Assembly: GCF_003325355.1 (NCBI RefSeq) | Contig: NZ_CP030850.1 | Span: forward strand, 6,275,001 to 6,339,000 | Reading direction: 5' to 3' | DNA from: Runella rosea | GTDB taxonomy: Bacteria > Bacteroidota > Bacteroidia > Cytophagales > Spirosomataceae | DNA: 64,000 bases | Shown: positions 40,468 through 48,954 of the stretch, piece by piece | How positions within the stretch are numbered: the stretch's first letter is position 1 | Layout of the letters: each line of letters opens with the position of its first letter | The notes under the pieces: model-generated | Told to the model about the DNA's origin: nothing | Seen by the model: the letters and a program-made list of their open reading frames with translations, nothing else | Database searches by the model: none | Translations under genes and position numbers: made by a program

Positions 40468-42119
40468 AAACGACCCAAACGATAGCGGGCAGAAATAAAC
40501 AGGCCTGCGGTATTCAGTTTTATTTTTCCTAAACCCACTTGGGCCAAAGGTAATTTAAAATAAGGCTCTGCTTGCAAGGTAATTTTTTTGCCAATCTGAC
40601 GTTCAAAACCCATCGAAAAATTCAAAACTCCGAACCAATAACTACCCGTAGAACCCTCCCAGTCGGGCCATTTGATATTATAAGAATGTGGCGGATAGGT
40701 ATAGATGTATTTCTCGTTGAGCATTTTATAGCTCGTGATTCCCGTCGAAACAAACCAGCGTTTGTTGGTTGATTGAGTGATGTCATACCGCACGTTGAGC
40801 GGAATATCAAGCACTTTACAGGCGGCTTCGATGGCACTGGGGCGTGCTTTTTGAGAGTTCCAGACTTCGGGCCAAATGTACTGGCTTCCAGTGGCATCAT
40901 AGAGTTTCATGGCACGTAAAGCGCCCGCTTGAACACTTATTCTTTTGCTGAAACGGTATTCGAGCATGGCTCCCAATGTGGTTCCGGGTCGTTTCATTTG
41001 GTCAAACCCAATGTAACTCAAATCGGGGGCGACCAATATTCGCAGGCTTAGCCCTTTTCTGAAAAGTGGCCCCGCTTCGGCTTGCGTAGCTTTGGCTACT
41101 ACTGGTGGGGGCAGGGGAGAAGTATACGAAACCGTAGGGGAGGCATACGCTACACTGAGCAGATGCCAAGGATGGATGCTCAGCGTATTTGGGGTACTGA
41201 CCCGCAGCATTGGGCTTAGGTTTTCTTGATTTCCATTATTGTTAGGAAGCGAAATCGTGGCCGATGTTGACTCTTTTGAAACGGAGTTGGATGAAGCCGT
41301 AGAGCGTTCTGACCCAATGCCTGCTTGCTTTCTGTTGGTAGAACTGCTGTTTTTTGATGTCAATGGCTCAACAAAACTGCTTTGGGGGCTATTGCTGGTA
41401 TTTTGTGCCGATTTTGTACTAATTTTTGAGTCGTTGCTAGACGACAATGGTTTGCCAGAAAGCGCAAGGGATGGGCGGGTTGATTTATTCCGATTATCTG
41501 CCTTGTTTTTTTTGTTCGTTTCTCTAGCCGTTCGCTCATTAGATTTAGCGGGGAAGGACGGTGAATCGACACCAATGTTTTCTGGGTTGGTAGTACTATT
41601 ACCAATTTTACTGTCGCGTAAAACCGTTTTAGGTGCTCGGGCGTTGCCAGAAGTAAACTCTTCCCTTTTTGTTGAATTATCAGGTAAAACCGCTCCTGTT
41701 TCAACGGTATTTTTCGCTCCAGATTCAGGGTTTTGGTTAGAATTATTTAGTTCAGGATTGCGGGGATTATGTTCAGAAGCCGCTTGAGCTTGTTTTATTG
41801 TCTTGGGTTGATTGTCTGCTTCGGTGGTTGAGGTAGAACTTTGTTGAGTATCATACGGAGCAACGGCAGGTTTACTGGACAGCGGTGTGTTAACCCGAGG
41901 CCATAAAAGAACTCCGCCAATGATAACACCAGAGGATAACAAAAGTAATAGCACTAAAGGGAGGAGCGAACGTTTTTTCGGGGTTCCGTTAGTGTCAGTA
42001 CTGTCTAATTTTTTGCGCATTGCAGCCCATGCTTTAGGCTCAAATTCTGGCTCAAACTCCTCAGCAGATTTTCTGAAGAGGTCGTCCAGCGAATCATCTG
42101 GGAACTCTTGCATACTCAT
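40464..42119 (-). CDS. anti-sigma-like protein fused to an outer-membrane beta-barrel-like domain
   Basis: A 551-residue protein. The N-terminus (about residues 6-40) has the acidic pattern [20 protein letters not shown] seen in Bacteroidota anti-sigma proteins paired with ECF sigma factors. A membrane helix follows at about 51-72, after a KKR stop. Residues ~80-340 form a Ser/Thr/Asn-rich low-complexity linker. The last ~200 residues are strand-rich with aromatic-ended strands and finish [10 protein letters not shown], like outer-membrane barrels. The gene overlaps the upstream sigma factor gene by 26 bases, so they are co-translated. It probably holds the sigma factor at the membrane. The alternative start MQEF is two codons downstream. 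Confidence 0.8.
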   Translation of the reverse strand: MSMQEFPDDSLDDLFRKSAEEFEPEFEPKAWAAMRKKLDSTDTNGTPKKRSLLPLVLLLLLSSGVIIGGVLLWPRVNTPLSSKPAVAPYDTQQSSTSTTEADNQPKTIKQAQAASEHNPRNPELNNSNQNPESGAKNTVETGAVLPDNSTKREEFTSGNARAPKTVLRDSKIGNSTTNPENIGVDSPSFPAKSNERTARETNKKNKADNRNKSTRPSLALSGKPLSSSNDSKISTKSAQNTSNSPQSSFVEPLTSKNSSSTNRKQAGIGSERSTASSNSVSKESTSATISLPNNNGNQENLSPMLRVSTPNTLSIHPWHLLSVAYASPTVSYTSPLPPPVVAKATQAEAGPLFRKGLSLRILVAPDLSYIGFDQMKRPGTTLGAMLEYRFSKRISVQAGALRAMKLYDATGSQYIWPEVWNSQKARPSAIEAACKVLDIPLNVRYDITQSTNKRWFVSTGITSYKMLNEKYIYTYPPHSYNIKWPDWEGSTGSYWFGVLNFSMGFERQIGKKITLQAEPYFKLPLAQVGLGKIKLNTAGLFISARYRLGRF

Positions 42120-42675
42120 TGCTTTTCTTTTTAGATAACATAACTCTTAAGTTTTCGCGGGCACGGGCCAAATTAGATTTGGAAGTGCCCTCACTTATGC
42201 CCAAACGCTGGGCTATTTCTTCGTGTGAATAACCATCAATGACGTATAAGTTGAATACGGTACGGTACGATGGGGTAAGCTGTTGAATAAGTTCAATCAA
42301 ATCTTCGTGCGCCAAGGTACTGTAGACGTTGTCGCTGTCAGCAGCGGCAATGGTATTTTCGGCAACACTGAGATCTGTGTTGTGTTGAAATTTTACATTT
42401 TGACGATAATGGTCCAGAGCGGTATTTATCATTATGCGCCTCAGCCATATTTTAAAGGGTTTTTCAGCGTCGTACATCTGAACTTTTTGGAATATTTTCA
42501 GAAAACCGTCGTTTACTACTTCTAGGGCCTCTTCGCGGTTCGGAACATAACGCATACAAACCCCCATAGCGTAACCGTAGAATTGCTTATACAGCAATTC
42601 TTGACACTTGCGGTCGTTTTTCAGACAGCCTTCAAGCAGTTCCGGCAAAGTTTTCAACGCACGAGAAAATAACAT
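42094..42675 (-). CDS. ECF-type RNA polymerase sigma-70 factor
   Basis: A 193-residue sigma factor with region 2 (QELLYKQFYGYAMGVCMRY, EEALEVVNDGFLKIFQKV, FKIWLRRIMINTALDHYR) and region 4 (LIQQLTPSYRTVFNLYVIDG, SHEEIAQRLGISEGTSKSNL). Regions 1 and 3 are absent, as in ECF factors. The gene overlaps the anti-sigma-like gene by 26 bases, and they form an operon. Bacteroidota pairs of this sort usually respond to envelope signals; target genes are not identifiable from the window. Confidence 0.94.
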   Translation of the reverse strand: MLFSRALKTLPELLEGCLKNDRKCQELLYKQFYGYAMGVCMRYVPNREEALEVVNDGFLKIFQKVQMYDAEKPFKIWLRRIMINTALDHYRQNVKFQHNTDLSVAENTIAAADSDNVYSTLAHEDLIELIQQLTPSYRTVFNLYVIDGYSHEEIAQRLGISEGTSKSNLARARENLRVMLSKKKSNEYARVPR

Positions 42676-42910
42676 CCGATAATTGTTTACGGAATTTTAA
42701 AATGATTGGTTGCGTCTATGGTTTCGAAAAGATAAGATTTTTTTTGACTAACTGGAATGTTGCCCACCTAAATTGAATACTTACGAAAGTCGATTTTTAA
42801 CTTCGACCCGCCAAAGATGTCTTTTGTATAAAATAATCTTTGAAAAATCAAGTATTGATTGCGTCTTGTTTACTTGTATTTCATTTAAAATGACCGAACC
42901 CTTACCGTCA

Positions 42911-43618
42911 ATGAAGAAGCGATACCTTTTTTTACTCGTTGTGTTTTCCCTGCAATGGACTCCAAGAAAGGAGATTGCAGACCCATCAACTTATATGAGT
43001 GACCTTAAAACTGAACTAACCAAAGAATGGCCTAAAAACAGGGCCATCAATCTGGTTTTTCACGGTCATTCAGTGCCAGCAGGCTACTTCAAGACACCCG
43101 TCGTTAATACTTTGGAAGCATATCCTTATCAGGTATTAAAACAATTGAAGGCGCTCTATCCGTATGCGGTCATCAACGTGATTAATACGTCGATTGGGGG
43201 CGAAAGTTCAAAAGGTGGTGCAGATAGATTTGAAACGGAAGTACTGGTGCATCGGCCAGATGTTATTTTTATTGACTACGCATTAAATGACCGTGGCATG
43301 GGGCTTGAGGAGGCCCGAAAAGCGTGGGTATCTATGATACAAAAAGCCGCTCAAAAAAAGATAAAAGTGATCCTGCTCACGCCCTCGCCTGACCAACGTA
43401 CAGCTTTGTTGGATCCAGAGAGTGCCTTAGAAAAACACCGAAAACAAATCATTGAGATGGCAAAAGAGCATAATCTGGGATTGGTAGACAGTTATGCCTT
43501 TTTTCAAAAAAAAATACAATCTGGTGAAATTATTTCTTCCTATATGTCGCAGGTAAATCATCCAAACGAAAAAGGACACCAGTTGATCGCCGACGGAATA
43601 ATGACCTATTTTAGGTAG
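42911..43618 (+). CDS. exported SGNH/GDSL-type hydrolase with altered motifs
   Basis: A 235-residue esterase-like protein with signal MKKRYLFLLVVFSLQW. Block I reads FHGHSVPAGYF, with GHS in place of GDS; block II has NTSIGGESS; block III has DYALNDRG; the last block is NHPNEKGHQLIADGI, in which the residue three before His is Gln rather than the usual Asp. The fold and remaining serine, glycine, asparagine and histidine support an SGNH hydrolase, such as a carbohydrate acetylesterase, but activity is less certain. The frame is open from 42773, but the ATG at 42911 starts the signal peptide. A terminator follows. Confidence 0.8.
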   Translation: MKKRYLFLLVVFSLQWTPRKEIADPSTYMSDLKTELTKEWPKNRAINLVFHGHSVPAGYFKTPVVNTLEAYPYQVLKQLKALYPYAVINVINTSIGGESSKGGADRFETEVLVHRPDVIFIDYALNDRGMGLEEARKAWVSMIQKAAQKKIKVILLTPSPDQRTALLDPESALEKHRKQIIEMAKEHNLGLVDSYAFFQKKIQSGEIISSYMSQVNHPNEKGHQLIADGIMTYFR

Positions 43619-43648
43619 TATTGTCTAGTCGTTTTTTAATGATTCACC

Positions 43649-43684
43649 AAAAGAGGTCTCCCACCAACGGAGACCTCTTTTTTT
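43649..43684 (+). terminator. terminator of the SGNH hydrolase gene
   Basis: Perfect 12-base stem AAAAGAGGTCTC/GAGACCTCTTTT with a 9-base loop, followed by more T. Confidence 0.9.
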
Positions 43685-44230
43685 GTGTATTGTTATGATT
43701 TTAGTTATGGTTTAAATATTTGATATTCAGTGATTTAATTATTGATTTTGTAGTTAATTTTGATTTTATTTTAACGTTTGATTTGGGAGCTAATGGGCTG
43801 TATTTAATACCATTTAAATATCAAAAAGTGCAAAAGAATGACCATTTTGAGCAAATACTATGCTTTTTCTTTGGATTAGATTTGTTAAATATAAACTCAA
43901 TATGTTTATATAAATGAAAGGATTTTAGCACTTATACCATCGTACTGTCAATCGCAAGAATCCTTGTCCATACTAAAGCACTTAGGCAGGCTAGTACAGG
44001 ATAAATTCAATTATGAATTGTATAGGAAAAATAAAAACTTACATGTAAGTTATTGAAAATCAGTTGATTGTTGCAAAGTAAAAAAGTGTTAAATTTTATT
44101 CATTCACCTAATTAATTTACCCTAAAAAAACACCATTTAATCCTATTCATCTATGTAGCTAACTATTCCATGACCATCAGTTTCAAAAGTTAATTAAACA
44201 ATTTAAACAACCCTTAACACAACCTTTATT
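43685..44230. other. AT-rich gap upstream of susC
   Basis: No convincing gene. A frame without a start codon is open from about 43895 to 44058 and contains a less AT-rich stretch (about 43928-44012, translating to ALIPSYCQSQESL and on), which could be a decayed gene remnant. A 65-residue frame at 43720-43917 is low-complexity and AT-rich. The gap must also hold the susC promoter, which I could not place. Confidence 0.4.
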
Positions 44231-47200
44231 ATGAGACAAATTCGACTTTTTATTCTTTGTATGCTGCTTGCCTTCAAGGGAGTGGCACAAGGAGTGCAAA
44301 TTCAGGGCAAGGTAACCACCGCCAATGGTTTGGGAATCCCAGGGGCAACTATTCTTGAGCAAGGAACAACCAATGGTGCAACGACCAACTCGGACGGAGA
44401 GTACAAAATTACAACTACAAAAACGAACCCGACATTGGTTTTTTCGTACGTGGGTTTGATTAGCCAAACCATCAACAGCCAAGGGCGGAAAACCATTGAC
44501 GTAACGCTCGAAGAAGACTTGAAAGCCTTGCAGGAAGTGGTAGTTGTGGGATACGGCTCGCAACGGAAGCAGGATATTACATCGGCGGTATCGGTCATCA
44601 ATATGAAAGATATTGGTGAGCAGCCCGCCAACAACATGAACCAGCTGCTTCAGGGCCGCGCGGCTGGGGTAGTGGTGAAGCAGAAAAGCGGTACGCCGGG
44701 CGGAATATTTGAAGTACGGGTACGGGGAATAGGTTCCTTGGGAGCGGGTAGTGACCCTCTTTACGTAATTGACGGGTTTGCCGTAGGTACTTCGGTTGGG
44801 CAAAACTTAAACCCCAACGACATCGAAAGCATCACGGTTTTGAAAGATGCCGCCTCAACCGCGATTTACGGAGCGAGAGGTTCTAACGGGGTAGTGTTGA
44901 TTACCACCAAAAGCGCAAAAGAAGGAAAAGTGAACGTGAATCTTTCTATTGATTATGGTATTCAGAATGTGCCAGATTCTAGAAGGGTAAAAATGCTCAA
45001 TGGGGTTGAATTTGCCCAGTTTAAAAAGGAGATTTTTGAAGATGGTATCCGTTATTTTCAGAATAGAGAACCGAGATTGGAAGAGGTACCTATTGGTTTC
45101 CGATACCCAGAGCAGACCAAGTATTCGACCGACTGGTTTGGGGCTATCATGAACAACAATGCACCTTATATGGACGTAAACCTGACGATTTCGTCGGGAA
45201 AAGGCCCGCTAAAATCAATGCTTTCGGTGGGTTATTTTAAAGAAGAAGGGTCTATTATCAAGACAAATTACGACCGGGTTTCTATTCGTAGTAATATCGG
45301 AGGTGAGGTTACTAAGTTCCTGACCGTTGGGATGAACGTAAACGGTAGCTATACCAAACAAAACTTAGCCAATACCGACGGTCGTAGCGCCTTGGTAGGA
45401 GGTGCGTTGTTGATGGACCCGCGCGAACCAATTTATAACGATGACGGTACGATGCGCCCTTACATTGGCGGGGTTGACGGAGCTTTTGGTTTTCCTAACC
45501 CTGTATTTGTACTTAACAATGTGATCAGAAGAAGAAATATCGGAGATGTACTTGCCAATGGTTTTGCAGAAATTGCCATTTTGAAGAACCTGAAATTCCG
45601 TACTTCGGTCAATGCAAAGATTAACTTCAATACGTTTAAAGAGTACGTGCCTTCGACTATCGGTTTATCGGTGGCTTCTGGTACAGCAGGCGCACCTCCT
45701 AGAATTGCGACGGCCCGGGATATAAACGAGCAGTTGCGCAATTATTCTTTTGACCAACTCTTGACCTACACGCCTAAAATCGGAGCTAATCAGTCCATGG
45801 ACTTTTTGTTGGGGGTAACTTCTCAGAAAGAAACTGTATACGGGGTAGATGGCTCAGGAAATACATTCCCGGATGATTTGGTTCCTTATTTGGGGGCGGC
45901 ATCTATTCGTTCTTCCAACTCCTATGAGTATGGTTGGGGACTGTTGGCGTATTTTGCCCGCGCCAATTATTCGTACAAAGATAAATACTTGTTTTCAGCG
46001 TCATTCCGTCGTGAGGGAAGTTCACGGTTTGGAGCTCAAAACAAATACGGAGATTTTCCTGCAGCTTCGGTAGGTTGGAGATTAACGGAAGAGTCATTTA
46101 TGCCTAAAGCTTCTTGGTTGACGGATGTGAAACTGAGAGCAAGCTGGGGGGTAACTGGTAACAACAATATCGGTAATTATCCAAGTTTGGCGTTTGTCGG
46201 AGCCAATAACTATATCCTCGGCAATGCATTTGCGGCAGGAAAAGTGATTAGTTCATTTGCAAACTCCAACCTGAAATGGGAGAAATCAAACCAGTTGGAC
46301 ATTGGTTTAGACGTGGCTACTTTCAACAACAAGCTGACCTTCACGTTTGAATATTATAGCAAAATTACCAACGACATGTTGCTGCCCATTTCTATCCCAG
46401 CGGTGTCAGGTTTTACTTCAAGTTTGGATAACATCGGAAAAGTGCAGAACCGTGGGGTAGAAGTAAGTGCTGACTTCAGAACAACCATTGGAAAAGTGAA
46501 TTTCCGGACCAATGCTAACCTTACCGTAAACCGCAGCAAAATATTAGCCATCAAAGGCGCGAATGATATGTTGTATTACGGCAGTTTCTATGGTGGCTAT
46601 AACGTACAAAAAGTAGGCCGCCCTATCGGAATGATTTATGGGTACCAAAAATTGGGTATCTTCAATACGCAAGCCGAAATCGACGCGTGGCCTAAGCAAG
46701 ACGGTGTGATTCCGGGCGGTATGAAATTTGCCGATACCAACGGCGACGGCGTAGTGTCGTACGACACACAAGACATGGTTGAAATCGGAAATCCAAACCC
46801 TGCTTTTACGTGGGCTTGGACCGTTGCGGCTGATTATCGTCGTTTTGACCTGAACGTTTTGTTTGTGGGAGCACACGACTTTGACATCTATCGTAACATC
46901 GAAGCATCGACCATGAACATGGACGGCGTGTTTAACGTATTGGACAAAGCGAAAGACCGTTGGAGATCACCTTCCAACCCAGGTTCCAATCCAAATGCTA
47001 AAAATTCACAGGGTGGAACCAACTACTTCAAATGGTCACGCGAGAGTAGTGAGCGTTACGTATACGATGGCAGCTATGTTTGGTTAAAAGCCGTAACCCT
47101 TGGTTATAACCTTCCTAAATTCAAATCCGTATTGAGCGATGCCCGTATTTTTGTAACGGCAAACAACTTGTTTTTATTTACTAAATACCCTGGCAATAAC

Positions 47201-47299
47201 CCTGATGCGGGTGTAAGAGGCGGCACGGAATTGAACAATGACGATGAGTCATATCCTGTTCCAAGAACGTTGGCGGTTGGTGCTAAGTTTAACTTTTAA
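44231..47299 (+). CDS. SusC/RagA-type TonB-linked outer membrane transporter
   Basis: A 1022-residue outer-membrane receptor. After the signal MRQIRLFILCMLLAFKGVA comes a carboxypeptidase-regulatory-like domain (VQIQGKVTTANGLGIPGATI, about residues 24-100), then LQEVVVVGYGSQRKQDITSAV, the start of the SusC plug, with IRGxxS/DPLYVIDG variants (VRGIGSLGAGSDPLYVIDG) and LKDAASTAIYGARGSNGVV. The beta barrel fills the rest and ends in VGAKFNF, with a terminal Phe as in outer membrane proteins. It imports an oligosaccharide or similar nutrient with SusD, using TonB energy. Substrate not identifiable; the neighbouring DUF1501/DUF1553 genes suggest an unusual locus. Confidence 0.95.
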   Translation: MRQIRLFILCMLLAFKGVAQGVQIQGKVTTANGLGIPGATILEQGTTNGATTNSDGEYKITTTKTNPTLVFSYVGLISQTINSQGRKTIDVTLEEDLKALQEVVVVGYGSQRKQDITSAVSVINMKDIGEQPANNMNQLLQGRAAGVVVKQKSGTPGGIFEVRVRGIGSLGAGSDPLYVIDGFAVGTSVGQNLNPNDIESITVLKDAASTAIYGARGSNGVVLITTKSAKEGKVNVNLSIDYGIQNVPDSRRVKMLNGVEFAQFKKEIFEDGIRYFQNREPRLEEVPIGFRYPEQTKYSTDWFGAIMNNNAPYMDVNLTISSGKGPLKSMLSVGYFKEEGSIIKTNYDRVSIRSNIGGEVTKFLTVGMNVNGSYTKQNLANTDGRSALVGGALLMDPREPIYNDDGTMRPYIGGVDGAFGFPNPVFVLNNVIRRRNIGDVLANGFAEIAILKNLKFRTSVNAKINFNTFKEYVPSTIGLSVASGTAGAPPRIATARDINEQLRNYSFDQLLTYTPKIGANQSMDFLLGVTSQKETVYGVDGSGNTFPDDLVPYLGAASIRSSNSYEYGWGLLAYFARANYSYKDKYLFSASFRREGSSRFGAQNKYGDFPAASVGWRLTEESFMPKASWLTDVKLRASWGVTGNNNIGNYPSLAFVGANNYILGNAFAAGKVISSFANSNLKWEKSNQLDIGLDVATFNNKLTFTFEYYSKITNDMLLPISIPAVSGFTSSLDNIGKVQNRGVEVSADFRTTIGKVNFRTNANLTVNRSKILAIKGANDMLYYGSFYGGYNVQKVGRPIGMIYGYQKLGIFNTQAEIDAWPKQDGVIPGGMKFADTNGDGVVSYDTQDMVEIGNPNPAFTWAWTVAADYRRFDLNVLFVGAHDFDIYRNIEASTMNMDGVFNVLDKAKDRWRSPSNPGSNPNAKNSQGGTNYFKWSRESSERYVYDGSYVWLKAVTLGYNLPKFKSVLSDARIFVTANNLFLFTKYPGNNPDAGVRGGTELNNDDESYPVPRTLAVGAKFNF

Positions 47300-47311
47300 T
47301 TCTACGCAGAA

Positions 47312-48814
47312 ATGAAAAAAATAACCTCTTTTATACTTATAACACTTGGCTTCGTTCAGTTTTCTTGTAACGATGATTTCCTGACGACCACTGACCCTAC
47401 CCGAATCAGTACGGATGTTTTCTACCAAAACCAAACCCAGTTTGAGCAGGCGCTCAACGGAGTGTATGGTCAGTTGCAGGGAATTACCAACACCGCGTAT
47501 TTGGGACAGGAATTTATGTCTGACAACACAACGCTTGATTTCAACCCCCTTGACCGTGGGGGAGCAGCTGGTTGGGAAGCATTTGAGTTTTCGACCGTTA
47601 ACCCTGGCAATGGTGAAATAGCGGCTTTGTGGAATAACCATTATTCCGCCATGTACAATATCAACTATGCACTGGAAAAGCTTGAAACAAGCACCATTGA
47701 TGCCGCCGCCAAGAGCGCCATTGGTGGTCAATTGAAATTCATCAGAGCTTTCCATTACTTTAATTTGGTTCGTTATTTTGGAGACGTCGTGCTGGTTACC
47801 AAAACGTTGAAAAGCCCTAATGAAGCTTTTGATTTGGTAAAATCTCCGCAGGCAGATGTGTACAAGCAAATCGAAGCCGACCTGAAAGATGCCGTCAACT
47901 TACTCCCAACTACCTATCCTGCTGCGGGCAGAGGACGGGTTACGAAAGGAGCCGCGTTGAGCTTGTTGGGTAAAGTTTATCTGACCCTGAAGCGTTATCC
48001 TGAGGCGGTTTCTACTTTAAAGCAGGTGTTGCCTTTGGGTTATTCTTTGTATGCCAACTACAAGGATAATTTTGACCCGACTAAAAAGAACGGTGTAGAA
48101 TCTGTATTTGAAGTTCAGTATCAGGGTGGCAACGACTTGGGCGAGCAAAGCAACTTTGTGTATTTATTTGCGCCACGCCTTTCTCAAGGAGCGGTGACAG
48201 GATTTGCTAATACCACTCCAAGCGGTCGTAATATCCCGACCAATGACATGATTGCGGCATACGAACCTGGCGACCTTCGCAAAGATATTTCTTTGCAAAC
48301 TAGCTACACCCTCAACGGTACGGTTGTCTCTATTCCTTTTATCAATAAATACCGCTACCCGCACACAATTACGGGGCGCTCGGACAATAACTGGCCAGTG
48401 CTTAGATACTCTGATGTGTTGTTGATGCTCGGCGAAGCCATCAACGAAGCTACCGGACCAGATGCCGAAGCATTGGGATATCTGAACCAAGTACGTAAAC
48501 GGGCAGGGCTGGCAGAATTGACTGGATTGACAAAAGACACTTACCGTACGGCCGTACTCAAAGAAAGACGCGTTGAGCTTGCTTTTGAGAACCATCGTTG
48601 GTTTGATTTACAGCGCACCAAAACGCCCGCTGAATTGGCGGCGTTTATGAATGCTTATGCGGCCAAAGAAAAAACAAGTCCAACGGTACCAAGAGGCGGA
48701 ATTGCTTTCAACGCGCTCGACTATGTGTATAGTGATTTTGAGTATTACCTACCAATTCCGGCACCGCAAATTTTGATCAACAGCAAACTCACTCAAAATC
48801 CCGGTTACCAATAG
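47312..48814 (+). CDS. SusD/RagB-type nutrient-binding lipoprotein
   Basis: A 500-residue surface lipoprotein; signal MKKITSFILITLGFVQFS followed by the lipobox cysteine and NDDFLTTTDPTR, the typical SusD start. Alpha-helical TPR-like segments (NIDALEKL-type: NYALEKLETSTIDAA, LKFIRAFHYFNLVRYFGDV) and the C-terminal LRYSDVLLMLGEAINEA, LKERRVELAFENHRWFDL and LPIPAPQILINSKLTQNPGY are hallmarks. It caps the SusC barrel on the cell surface. It starts 12 bases after susC and forms an operon with it. Confidence 0.95.
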   Translation: MKKITSFILITLGFVQFSCNDDFLTTTDPTRISTDVFYQNQTQFEQALNGVYGQLQGITNTAYLGQEFMSDNTTLDFNPLDRGGAAGWEAFEFSTVNPGNGEIAALWNNHYSAMYNINYALEKLETSTIDAAAKSAIGGQLKFIRAFHYFNLVRYFGDVVLVTKTLKSPNEAFDLVKSPQADVYKQIEADLKDAVNLLPTTYPAAGRGRVTKGAALSLLGKVYLTLKRYPEAVSTLKQVLPLGYSLYANYKDNFDPTKKNGVESVFEVQYQGGNDLGEQSNFVYLFAPRLSQGAVTGFANTTPSGRNIPTNDMIAAYEPGDLRKDISLQTSYTLNGTVVSIPFINKYRYPHTITGRSDNNWPVLRYSDVLLMLGEAINEATGPDAEALGYLNQVRKRAGLAELTGLTKDTYRTAVLKERRVELAFENHRWFDLQRTKTPAELAAFMNAYAAKEKTSPTVPRGGIAFNALDYVYSDFEYYLPIPAPQILINSKLTQNPGYQ

Positions 48815-48875
48815 CAGGCAGACTTTTATAAGTAGGATTTGATAAAGAGTCCGCTTTTATAAGTAGTACATTTAC

Positions 48876-48926
48876 AAGTACCTGTCGTAATCTAAAGAGC
48901 AATTTTGCATTCTACGACAGGTACTT
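48876..48926 (+). terminator. long hairpin after susD
   Basis: Perfect 14-base arms AAGTACCTGTCGTA and TACGACAGGTACTT around a 23-base loop, followed by a short T-rich stretch. Upstream, CTTTTATAAGTAG occurs twice in a row (about 48825-48865). The next gene begins 28 bases later, so it may only weaken read-through. Confidence 0.6.
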
Positions 48927-48954
48927 TCTTAACCAAATTTTACCACCCTTATTT

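Noticed and set aside
41239-41787. 182-residue plus-strand frame antisense to the beta-barrel/anti-sigma gene
   Set aside because: It mirrors the Ser/Thr/Asn-rich linker of the real gene; its Leu/Phe-rich composition is a by-product.
43720-43917. 65-residue AT-rich open frame
   Set aside because: Low-complexity composition (many Phe, Leu and Asn), no export or domain signal, and no promoter seen; it lies in a noncoding gap.
43895-44058. Frame without a start codon that looks partly protein-like
   Set aside because: It lacks ATG, GTG or TTG at a sensible place and is only ~55 codons. It could be a gene remnant, but I could not name a family.
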